Part shown: in pieces, positions 1 through 11,200 of the stretch
Layout of the letters: the number at the start of each line of letters is the position of its first letter
Numbering within the stretch: the first letter of the stretch is position 1
Origin: Thelephora terrestris
Lineage: Eukaryota; Basidiomycota; Agaricomycetes; Thelephorales; Thelephoraceae
Length of the DNA stretch: 64,000 bases
NCBI GenBank assembly: GCA_015956445.1
Contig: WIUZ02000012.1
Span: forward strand, 248,001 to 312,000
Direction: 5' to 3'
Made by a program: the position numbers and the translations under genes
The notes under the pieces: model-generated
Databases searched by the model: none
Told to the model about the DNA's origin: nothing
Seen by the model: only the letters and a program-made list of their open reading frames with translations

Positions 1-720
1 GCCTCGAGGCAACCTTCACCCTGGTCACCGGACCTCTTCTATTGTTCCTTGGACGTTCTTCCCCGCTTCACATCTTCTTCCCGGGAACCCTGTTTTGAAT
101 CCTCGCGTTCTGCCTTCTTCCACCCGCTACTTGACCCTCCGGAACTTTGATATCCCTGACACCTTGTTCCCCTCGCCTTTTGCCATCGTTTCGACCCTCG
201 TTCTAGCTCTTCGCCATCGCTACCTATAGCTATCGACTCCTTCTGCCATCAATCTCCGGTTATCTCATCATTCTACGCTCTCGTCCCCACGATTCCTTAT
301 CAATCGGAACTTCCCAGTCAATCAATTAGTTACATTCCCCGCACCGTTCCGTTCTCCGGGCATTTGCCTCTGTTGCTATCTTCCGCTCTCGAGTTCTGTT
401 CCCCTGTGTTTTCTCCTGTATGACACGGCTTTCTCTCGTGCCGTCGTCACCCCTTCGTCATCATCCCTGTAGTTACTCAGCCTTCGTTGTCGTTTCTCCC
501 TAGTAGTTACCCCTCTCACCAAGTTCTCCTTAGTTTCGCTTTTCCATTCCCCTTCTCTTTCACAGACTATCCTCGACACTGCCTATTTAGGAGATTCTTT
601 GGTTTCCTTTATATACCGTGTCTTACATAGCCTGGAATGCATCAACGCAGATCCCCCAGTTCAGTTCCAGTCCGAGTTCTCCAGTTCTCCGGTTTGCTCT
701 CCAGTTCTCAAGTCAAGTTC
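1..720. other. Gene-free, pyrimidine-rich left flank (probably part of element Z)
   Basis: No convincing reading frame is visible on either strand; the short open frames show no domain. The plus strand is rich in C and T (runs such as TTCTTCC, CCCTCG), as fungal promoters and 5' leaders often are. It is continuous with sequence on the far side of hairpin element A1 (1710-2047), which is in turn continuous with 14449 onwards. I therefore infer that it belongs to the outermost gene-bearing element Z, whose left end lies outside the window. Confidence 0.4.
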
Positions 721-723
721 TCT

Positions 724-1709
724 CACTGGGGACAAGGGGTCAAATACCCGGTGGGTACATGCTGAACACATTGTGATCACAGTCAACAAGTGATCACAAT
801 GTGCGCAGTGGGGGAAATTTGAATACATTCAAAATGTGCCTGGCCATGTGAGTCCAATGTGCCCAGTGGGCACATTTTGATTGTGATCACAATGTACTCA
901 TCAATGTGATCTCAATGCGCCCACTGGGGACATTTTGATTGCGATTACAATGTACACATCAATGTGATCTCAATGTGCCTGCTGTGCACATTTTAATTTC
1001 TTTCACAATGTTCCCATCAATGTGTTCACAATGTAACCAGCTCATTACATAATAGTTTTTTTCACAATGTTGTCCACAATGTGTCCAGCATGTGGCTGAG
1101 CCACTCATTCAAAATTCTTTCAAAGATTATCCAGTGATGTGTACATAATGTCCCCAGGGGGTTATTTTAGAAGTAATCACAATTTAATCTCAATATTGTT
1201 CAATTTCACCATGAACTTTCAAAGAAATGACTATTTGTATGGCTGTACACATTCTAGACATATCACTGGATCCTTTGTGAAAGAAGTTTGAATGAGTGGC
1301 TCAGCCACATGCTGGACACATTGTGGACAACATTGTGAAAGAAACTATTATGTAATGAGTTGATTACATTGTGAACACACTGATGGGAACATTGTGAAAG
1401 AAATTAAAATGTGCACAGCAGGCACATTGAGATCGCATTGATGTGTACATTGTAATCGCAATCAAAATGTCCCCAGTGTACATTGTGATCGCAATCAAAA
1501 TGTCCCCAGTGGGCACATTGAGATCACATTGATGAGTACATTGTGATCACAATCAAAATGTGCCCACTGGGCACATTGGACTCACATGGCCAGGCACATT
1601 TTGAATGTATTCAAATTTCCCCCACTGCGCACATTGTGATCACTTGTTGACTGTGATCACAATGTGTTCAGCATGTACCCACTGGGTATTTGACCCCTTG
1701 TCCCCAGTG
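724..1709. mobile_element. Hairpin element A1 (CACTG-ended, family A)
   Basis: A 986-bp foldback element. It starts CACTGGGGACAAGGGG and ends with the inverse CCCCTTGTCCCCAGTG, and the two halves are inverted copies of one another almost to the centre near 1215. Flanking TCT (721-723 and 1710-1712) is a 3-bp target duplication. The interior is built from recurring short words (ACAATGTG, CACATTG, TGTGATCACA, CAGTGGGCACATT) in both orientations. There is no coding capacity, so it must be moved in trans. The CACT(G/A) ends and 3-bp duplication fit a CACTA/CMC-type transposase (family knowledge; none is visible here). Confidence 0.9.
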
Positions 1710-2999
1710 TCTGTTTCTCTGTGTCTTGGTGCTACTCCTACCAGCCTACCTCTGTTACTCTACGATGTTGCGGTGATTCTCCATTGCGACTCTTCGCAAC
1801 CTCTGTTCCTATCCCTCCCCGCTTTGTCTCAAATCTCGCGCTTTACTCTAGTCATCGCGGTCTTCCCCGGCGATTCTCCAGACATCTTTGGGCATCTCTG
1901 AACAGATCTTCTGTTCCGGTGGTCGTACAGAACTCAACACTCAACTGGTACCCACCTCAACTGCTTTTCCACTCTTTCTAGGGTATCCGACTACCCGGAG
2001 TGTTCAGCTAGTTCAGCGGGTGGAGTGAGCATGAGGTGGACCAGCTGTGTCAGGGCCACTCTATCCCAACAACTACCAGTGCACTGAGCCAACTCCGCAG
2101 AGTACTCACTAGTCCGACTAGCTTGTGAGAGAACGATCACGTCTCTATTCTTCCGGTAGGTTGTCTGAGGTCACTACAAGTCAGGTCGAAATCCTAAAGA
2201 GAAACCCAACCTAAACCGTACTTCGTTCGGTTTAACAAGCAAGGGTTTATCCCTACAACAGGATTGATGACTCCACCAGGTGATCGACTGGACGCTCGAG
2301 GTGTTCTATAAGGAAAACGCTGAGGTTCTATAGTTACGAGGCGCAGTTGATGCGCAGAGCGGGAGGGAGAGCAGATGGGGGATGTCTTGGATCAAACAAG
2401 AAACTCTGACTTGTCCTTAACTGCAACTGGGCTGAGAAGGGCAGAGGATTTCCTGAGGTAACAAAACTAAGGTACTACGATACAGCCACAGTTGCTACTT
2501 ATACTAAAGGAGTGGCCATGACGTCAATACCCTAATACACCCTTATCAAGTCCGAACAAAGGGAGATAAGGAGTGTGAGAACGCTAAGTAAGGGAAGCGA
2601 ACAAATATGACGCATGGGAGAATAAAGGACAAAGGGCCTTACTAGCGTGTGAAGGATTGCATAAAAGATAAGGAATGTCCGCATGAAACATAGGGGTAAA
2701 GATAACGCTAGTCCTAAAAGAAAGAGGGGCATGGGGTCTGTCAGCGTGCTGAATTTTATTCCCTTTTTAAACCATTTTCACACCCAACTTTCGCCCACTT
2801 TCCTTACCCATACCCCTTTCTTATCTTACCATTTCCCTTATCACGACTCACACGTCATCAAGGAACACAGACAAGGACACTGATGATATTACCCACGGCG
2901 CGCGACAAAGACACAAGACTATCAAACCGACGGAGTTGAATCCGCCCGGACTCTAGGAACGAGGACTAAGGCGTACAAACCCTAGTCGTCAAGACCTGG

Positions 3000-5696
3000 T
3001 CTGCCAGTACTCCTCACACTGGGGGCAAGGGGTCAAATACCCGGTGGGTACATGCTGAATACATTGTGATCACAGTCAAAAAGTGATCGCAATGTGCCCA
3101 GTGGAGAAATTTTGAATACATTCAAAATGTACCTGGCCATGTGAACCCAATGTGTCCAGTGGGCACATTTTGATTGCGATCACAATGTACCCATCAATGT
3201 GATCTCAATGTGCCCACTGGGGACATTTTGATTGCAATCACAATGTACACATCAATGTGATCTCAATGTGCCAGCTGTGCACATTTTAATTTCTTTCACA
3301 ATGTTCCCATCAATGTGTTCCCAATGTACCCAGCTCATTACATAATAGTTTCTTTCACAATGTTGTCCACAATGTGTCCAGCATGTGGCTGAGCCACTCA
3401 TTCAAAATTCTTTCAAAGATTATCCAGTGATGTGTCCATAATGTTCCCAGGGGGTTCTTTTTGAAGTAATCACAATGTAATCACAATATTGTTCAATTTC
3501 ATCATGAACTTTCAAAGAAATCACTATGTGTATGGCTGTACACATTCTAGACACCTCACTGGATACTTTGTGAAAGAATTTTGAATGAGTGGCTCAGCCA
3601 CATGCTGGACACATTGTGGACAACATTGTGAAAGAAACTATTATGTAATGAGCTGGGTACATTGGGAACACATTGATGGGAACATTGTGAAAGAAATTAA
3701 AATGTGCACAGCTGGCACATTGAGATCACATTGATGTGTACATTGTGATTGCAATCAAAATGTCCCCAGTGGGCACATTGAGATCACATTGATGGGTACA
3801 TTGTGATCGCAATCAAAATGTGCCCACTGGACACATTGGGTTCACATGGCCAGGTACATTTTGAATGTATTCAAAATTTCCCCACTGGGCACATTGCGAT
3901 CACTTTTTGACTGTGATCACAATGTATTCAGCATGTACCCACCGGGTATTTGACCCCTTGCCCCCAGTGTCAGCACTGGCAACCTCCTCCTCCGTCCCCT
4001 CCGAGGCATTCTCGTCGACTTCCTCGTCGACCATCTCGACGACCCGAGCTTCCTCCAGACGATGAGCGACGGCCAACTGAACCTCGGCGCGAAGGCGGTT
4101 CCTCGCTGAATCAACCGTAGTCTGATCCAGAGTCCTCTGGACTGACCAACCCTCCACTCTCTCGGTCAGTTGAGCCACCAGGCGAACGGCCTCTACTGCA
4201 CGCTGGACCGACAAGAGCGTAAGGTCGGTTAAGCCGTTCACGTCGACGGACTCCACCGGAATCAGCTCGCCGTGATCCACGCGACACTGTAGCATTGTTG
4301 CATCGGAATAGGACGGTGGACTCGATGTCTCCACCCTGGCGGACAGCGTCTGGATTACTGGGACGCATGCGGTGCGCTGGACGAAGCGCCCCACGATAAG
4401 GAACCCACCGACGAGCACGGATGGAGCGTTGCCCACGCACCGGAGAGATCGATGGAGGCGGAACCGGAACGGCTACCTCGTTCTCCCCCGCATACTCCAA
4501 CTCCGGAGAACTGCTGACCGGGTTAACCGCCGTCTCCTCGGACGTCTCGCGGACGACCTCCTCCCCGCCATCAGTATGCGCAGGTGTGCGGTACGACCCA
4601 TCGGAAGCTAAAAAGGGATGTCAGTGGACAAGTCAAAATATGTCAACCGACATCCCACCTATGGGAGAAGCCATCCGATCCGGTATCGACTCGTCCTCGG
4701 ACTCGTCGCGAACCGCAGCCACCGAGCGAGTGCGGCAGTGACACAACCGCTCGCTCATCGATTCGACCCGAGCGCCCAACAATGGCAAAGCGTCGTCCAA
4801 CGTATCGACCTAGGAGTGGCATGAGCTCTCTTGGACAAAGACCAGGAGAAGTCGCACCAACCTTGGTGTCAAGCTCATTCAGAGCCCTTCTATGACGGTT
4901 GAGCCGTCGGTCGACCTCGATCAGGTCTCGCTGAATGGTGTCGTCCCATTCCTTCAGGGACTCGACCAACCGGTTGTGTTCTTCGCGCATCGCTAGCATC
5001 TTGCTCTCAAACGTAACGCGGAGCGTATCGTTCATCAGGAGCAGCGTCTTCTTCGTGTCCAAAGCTTCGGAGTACATCCTACGGGCATCATCCTTCGCTT
5101 CCTTCACTTCACGTTTCAGCCGCTCATTCTACAAGCCTGTCAGTGTTATCCCACAAGCGGGATGCACAGACCGACTCACCGCTTTCTGTTCCGTCCTCAA
5201 AAGGAACCAAAGGCGGTGACCAACGGCTGCTGTATAATGCTGTGAACGAGTCGCCCCCGGCCACCTTCCTTCGCCGTTTCCCAGATCGTAGATTCCCATC
5301 TTCAGAAGACCCCACAACGATGACGCCACCGGAGTCTCCCATGGCATACGCAACTCGGTGTTGAACGTGACCCTGCGCATAGACTCTTGTAACTTGTGGT
5401 CAATCAAGTTGTGGTACCACAGCTCGTCGTCTATGGTCAAGTAGTTGGGAGGCTTGGCTATCGTCGCCTCCAGTTGTCGGGCATCCACCTTGGCGGCAAC
5501 CGCGAAGATCTACGATGCAATGTCAGTTGTTGCCAGCAAACGGCGACACGTGACGTCGCACCTCGCGATAACTGGGGTACGCCACGTTGGCGTTCGGAAG
5601 GAAGTAACTCTTGTTCTGCACGGAGCGCGGATCCGCAGACTCGATGGTAGCGGTGCTGTTCTCGGCACGGAAGACTCTATCGGAGATCATGGGCAT
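3000..5696 (-). CDS. Family X element gene, copy in X1 (unknown function)
   Basis: A multi-exon gene on the minus strand, starting at a Met at 5696, with its 3' end interrupted by A2. In order, the protein has a conserved block with the motif DDELW, a charged, probably coiled-coil block (EVKEAKDD, EEHNRLVESL), an acidic/Ser region with SPELEY, and a helical C-terminal segment (QRAVEAVRLVAQLTERV) with an acidic end. The DDELW and ELEY blocks are shared with family Y genes. I do not recognise it as a transposase, Gag or host enzyme. Several short GT-AG introns seem to be present, so the reading is approximate. Confidence 0.45.
3017..3969. mobile_element. Hairpin element A2 (family A) inside X1
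   Basis: A 953-bp foldback with CACTGGGGGCAAGGGG ends, flanked by TCA at 3014-3016 and 3970-3972. X2 carries the same flanking sequence near 11246 with a single TCA and no element, so both the boundaries and the 3-bp duplication are proven within the window. It lies in the last codons of the X1 gene. Interior words are the same as in A1. Confidence 0.95.
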
Positions 5697-5728
5697 AGTG
5701 GATGAGTAGTTGGTGGGATTGTTGATTT

Positions 5729-6679
5729 CACTGGGGGCAAGGGGTCAAATACCCAGTGGGTACATGCTGAACACATTGTGATCACAGTCAACAAGTGATC
5801 ACAATGTGCCCAGTGGGGAAAATTTGAATACATTCAAAATGTGCCTGGCCATGTGAGTCCAATGTGCCCAGTAGGCACATTTTGATTGTGATCACAATGT
5901 ACCCATCAATGTGATCTCAATGTGCCCACTGGGGACATTTTGATTGTGATCACAATTTACACATCAATGTGACCTCAATGTGCCTGCTGTGCACATTTTA
6001 ATTTCTTTCACAATGTTCCCATCAATGTGTTCCCAATGCACCCAGCTCATTACATAATAGTTTCTTTCACAATGTTGTCCACAATGTGTCCAGCATGTGG
6101 CTGAGCCACTCATTCAAAATTCTTTCAAAGATTACCCAGTGATGTGTCCATAATGTCCCCAGGGGGTTCTTTTTGAAGTAATCACAATGTAATCTCAATT
6201 GTTCAATTTCATCATGAACTTTCAAAGAAATCACTATGTGTATGGCTGTACACATTCTAGACACATCACTGGATTCTTTGTGAAAGAAGTTTATATGAGT
6301 GGCTCAGCCACATGCTGGACACATTGTGGACAACATTGTGAAAGAAACTATTATGTAATGAGCTGGGTACATTGGGAACACATTGATGGGAACATTGTAA
6401 AAGAAATTAAAATGTGCACAGCAGGCACATTGAGGTCACATTGATGTGTAAATTGTGATCACAATCAAAATGTCCCCAGTGGGCACATTGAGATCACATT
6501 GATGGGTACATTGTGATCACAATCAAAATGTGCCTACTGGGCACATTGGACTCACATGGCCAGGCACATTTTGAATGTATTCAAATTTTCCCCACTGGGC
6601 ACATTGTGATCACTTGTTGACTGTGATCACAATGTGTTCAGCATGTGCCCACCAGGTATTTGACCCCTTGTCCCCAGTG
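5729..6679. mobile_element. Hairpin element A3 (family A) inside X1
   Basis: A 951-bp foldback with family A ends (CACTGGGGGCAAGGGG to CCCCTTGTCCCCAGTG), flanked by TTT at 5726-5728 and 6680-6682. X2 lacks it at the equivalent place near 13007, where TTT occurs once. It lies just upstream of the X1 gene start, in the promoter side of that gene. The interior is close to A1 and A2, so the three copies look fairly young. Confidence 0.93.
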
Positions 6680-8266
6680 TTTGGGAAGAAGGGAGTTTGA
6701 TGGATCCAACGGCCGGTTCGCGCTACGCTTTATTCGACCATCGACAGCGCTCGCGCCCTATTCGCCATTGGATCGGTCCATCGTTTCACCGGTCTAGACT
6801 CCTCATACATTCGCCTTCGACATTCACGCCCCACTCGGTCTTTTGTTGTCCCGATCGGACGAGCTGACGCGTTGTCCTCTCATTGGTTCGTCCTTGCATG
6901 TGATATTATCCTTTGTCATTCCTTTCCCACACGACGTCATGACCCCTTTCTTATTCTCTCACGAACCCTGACTCATTAGTCATTCCTTTATCATTTCAAT
7001 TCTATACTCCGGGCCGCTTACTGTTCGTGCTTACTCCCGGCCCTTCTTTGCTCCGAGTTATTATTAGATAGGGTTATCTCTGTCCCAGCCGCTCTCCTAT
7101 ATAGGTACCAGTAGAGTAGCTGAGGACTCCCCATCTTTGATATCTCGGGAAGTCCTCTTCTCCTTGCAGCATCGGTGTATTTGCTGTAGGCCACTGAAGA
7201 GCTTATCGAGTAACTCCTTGAACCGTTCGCTCTCCTCTCTCACTCAGTCTTGATCCTTAACCGGTGTTAGAAGCGAGCTCGGACACGACATCGAGTTCCG
7301 CACTGCTCTTTGGGTCAAGTCATCAGTTTGAGGCGCCATCCTTGGGCTCTTGTATCTGCCCTCAGAAGACGATAGGGATTTACCTGATAGAGGCTCGGCA
7401 CTCCTGCTGTGAATTCGGACAACCTACCGGAGAACGCTCGTCCATCGCGTTTTGGACCACATAGACTTTGGGTGGATATAGGGAAGTCGTTCCCCCTTTG
7501 CCCCATTGTTTCTTGTTGGTTGGAGTTGCGACTCACCAACAGCACTGGTACCTGAAGGGCGAAGAGTGGCCCTGACAGGGTCATGAAAGTTCGTACCTGG
7601 GGATCACACCCAAGGGCTAAGTGAGAATCTTCTTGGATGCTTCCTTTGGAGAGGCCAAAGATAGAGACCATGCAGCATCCCTTGTTGTCTGTAGGCAGTA
7701 ACAGCATCACAGACTAGTGGCAACCTTATCGTGCGTCCGAACATGAGGAGCGTGGGCCTAGACTCATGGGACATAAGGGATTACAGATTCGCCGGTGTTT
7801 CACGCTAACGGCTACTTCTACATTTGCTGAGCTAAACAAAAGGAGTCTAAGGCACTCCTTCCGAATAACGGCGATTCCTTCCTCCGGTTAGGAGACTGGG
7901 ATGTGACTGTCCACGTGTGTGATCAGGGTCCAGGGTTGACCGTAATCGTAAAGTCATGAGGGGTCGTAAAAGGGGTTCGTGATGTCGTAAAGGGGTCATC
8001 AGGGTCTTGAGACCTATTTTTAGTGCGCGCGCGTTCTAGGCGTTCCGGAACGAAGTTCTTCCAAGGCCGTTCCGTGGGCTGAGGTGTCAGCTTGATGTAG
8101 TAAGCCAACGATGATAGTACAGGGGTGGAAGTTGATGTGACCCGGACCAATGAGGTTCGTCGAGGTAGGTCACATGAAGGATCACCGATCTAGGCTATAA
8201 GAAGGACGTCTTCTTGGAGCCATCCTTGATCAGCAACACCAGCAACTTCCCCATCATCTCACCAAA

Positions 8267-11200
8267 ATGTCTTTCCCCAACAACCATACCTACAAAGTTG
8301 CCAATGGGATTTCTACCATCTCCCGCATCGACCGCCGTGCCGCCAACCGCAAGACCTACGCCAATGAGGCAGGGGTTCCCTATATCACTGATGACCAGGT
8401 ATGGGGGAGATCTAGTGCTTTTGTGCTTGCGCTAACTTTTCCCTCTAGGTAGAGGTTACGTTCTTTTGGCGTTGATGTCAAGCTAACGGCTTCTAGATCT
8501 TGGAGGTCGTCAAGAAGGTGGACGCCAAACGTCTCAGGGAGACGATCCCACATTTGATGGGGTTGACCTGGGACGATGAGCTCTGGGTCCGGTCCATGAT
8601 CGCCGAGAAGGTGATCTTCCAAATGAGGGGTAGGTTCGGGGAACTGGAGCATCCAATCAAGAAGGAGCTCTGGTACACCCTGCAGAGGGGGATCTATGAT
8701 CAGGACCTGTTGGAGCACAGAGCAACTGTTCCTCGGGCCGTCCGCCATGCCACCGCTTCCACCAGTGTCTTGTGGTCGCTCGTTCGGGAGGGGGAAAGCC
8801 GAGTAGGTTTTCCGTTTGGATATTCGAGTATGACTCTCGACTAACCAAACTGCCTAGGTTGAACGGTTGGAGCGCGAGGTGAAGGAGGCGAAGGCAGACG
8901 TCCTTCATCTGTCGGTGGAGGGTCTTCTGATGAAGGAGACTCTGGCCGCATTCCAGAAGGGGACGAACGAGGCGTTGGAGGTGATGGTCGCTAACCATCA
9001 GGAGTTGGTCGCCGGTCTGAAGGTCAGGGACAACAACATTAAGGGGGCATTGGCTAGGAGGGATGAAAAGGTGCTTTCAGCCTTTGCAGGTTTATGCAAT
9101 GACTGAGAGACTTCTTTTAGACTGAACAACTCGAAGACGTGGTGGCCGTGTTGACTGCGCAGGTCGTGTCCTTGCAGGATAAGACCTGCAACTGCAAGGA
9201 GGGTCCTGTGTTGGTGGGACAAGGTACAGCTGACGTGCCGTTCGAGTTGGAATATGCTAATGAGGTGGTACTTCCATCGCCTAACCCATCGTCCTATGCG
9301 ACACCTCCGATCGAGAACACGGTTTCTGTTCCTACTCCGGCTCCGGCTTCCACGTTGGCCGAGTCCGACAAGGAGAACTGTCGGCGTTGCCCGTTGCAGC
9401 CGATCAGTCAGCTGGTCAAGATCGAGGATGAGGTCATAGAGGTTGACTGGGCCGAAGATGCTCCGAGGGCCATTGAGGTACGTCCGGTGACAACAGGGCA
9501 GCGTTGTAAACGCTCTCGACGCCGTGTTGCTCATCGCATGGCTCCTTCCGCTAACCCGTACCCTCGACCAGTCACTGGGGGCAGGGGTTGGTTTACTGAG
9601 TCAGTAAACTGTGAGTAAATCACAAGTAAATGGAAAAAGAACCCAGCGAAATACTTGTCTGGCAAGCACAAAGCAAATTCACAATTTACTGAGCCAATTT
9701 ACCTGCAATTTACTGGGTCATGTGACCACAGTTTCCCCATTAGGTAAACCTCGGAAAAATTCACAATTTACTGAATAAATTTACCTGCAATTTGCTGAGC
9801 CACTTGCCCAATCAGTATGTTTTTAATTTGCTGAGTGGTTTGATCACGGTTTACTGGACTCAGTAAACTGGAAAAAAACCAAACTGGTTTACTGACGACA
9901 TCCCTGATTGGTCAATTTGAAAATAACCGAAAATTTACCTGGACGTGTCATTGTCAGTAAACTGCAAGTTTTCTTTCAGTAAATTGGAAATACACGTCAG
10001 GTAAACTGGGAAAACACATGACGGTTTGATCATGGTTTACTGGACTCAGTAAATCAGAAAAAAACCTAACCAGTTTACTGACGATGTACCTGATTGGCTA
10101 ATTTGAAAAAAAAACTCGAAAATTTACCAGGACGTGTCTTTATCAGTAAACTGCAAGTTTTCTTTCAGTAAATCGCAAGTACACGTAAAGTAAACCAGAA
10201 AACACATAAACTTTGAATTTACTTACAGTTTACACGTGTTTTCTGGTTTACTTTACGTGTACTTGCGATTTACTGAAAGAAAACTTGCAGTTTACTGATA
10301 AAGACACGTCCTGGTAAATTTTCGAGTTTTTTTTTCAAATTAGCCAATCAGGTACATCGTCAGTAAACTGGTTAGGTTTTTTTCTGATTTACTGAGTCCA
10401 GTAAACCATGATCAAACCGTCATGTGTTTTCCCAGTTTACCTGACGTGTATTTCCAATTTACTGAAAGAAAACTTGCAGTTTACTGACAATGACACGTCC
10501 AGGTAAATTTTCGGTTATTTTCAAATTGACCAATCAGGGATGTCGTCAGTAAACCAGTTTGGTTTTTTTCCAGTTTACTGAGTCCAGTAAACCGTGATCA
10601 AACCACTCAGCAAATTAAAAACATACTGATTGGGCAAGTGGCTCAGCAAATTGCAGGTAAATTTATTCAGTAAATTGTGAATTTTTCCGAGGTTTACCTA
10701 ATGGGGAAACTGTGGTCACATGACCCAGTAAACTGCAAACATACTGAACGCATACTGAACCCATAAATTGCAGGTAAATTGGCTCAGTAAATTGTGAATT
10801 TGCTTTGTGCTTGCCAGACAAGTATTTCGCTGGGTTCTTTTTCCATTTACTTGTGATTTACTCACAGTTTACTGACTCAGTAAACCAACCCCTGCCCCCA
10901 GTGAGTTGAGTCGGATGGTGACCAGTCTGGTCGAGATGAGGGACGTGGATACCGATATCGGGTCAACCGTCCTTACTGTCAGCGTGCTGAATTTTATTCC
11001 CTTTTGAACCATTTTTTCACACCCAACTTTCGCCTACTTTCCTTACCCATACCCCTTTCTTATCTTATCTGTCCCCCTTATCACGAACTCACACGTCATC
11101 AAAGAACACAGACAAAGGCACAGATGATATTACACACGGACGCGCACACGACGAACAGCCAACGGAGTTGAATCCGCACGAACTCTATGGACGAGGACCA

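Larger units (their letters stand above)
2739..7577 (-). mobile_element. Element X1: gene-bearing TGTCA-class element carrying A2 and A3
   Basis: Read on the minus strand it begins TGTCAGGGCCACTC (7577) and ends GCACGCTGACA (2739), flanked by GGGTC at 2734-2738 and 7578-7582. Without A2 and A3 it is about 2.9 kb, like X2. The intact target is visible in Y2 near 16593, where the duplicated GGGT(C/T) occurs once. It carries a family X gene on the minus strand (about 5696-3000). Two hairpin insertions interrupt the element, and X2 is the in-window empty-site control for both. Confidence 0.85.

Noticed and set aside
599-2732. Several short open frames within and beside A1 and at the Y1 left end
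   Set aside because: They run through inverted-repeat or terminal element sequence, change with the element copy and show no domain; the similar frames in A2 and A3 are just the repeated hairpin words being translated.
3900-4611. Overlapping plus-strand open frames opposite the X1 gene
   Set aside because: GC-rich codon structure of the real minus-strand gene leaves the antisense frames open; the protein plan shared with family Y is on the minus strand.
9573-10903. B1 as an origin or centromere-like repeat array
   Set aside because: Clear CACTG ends, a 3-bp duplication and an in-window empty site show it is an inserted element.
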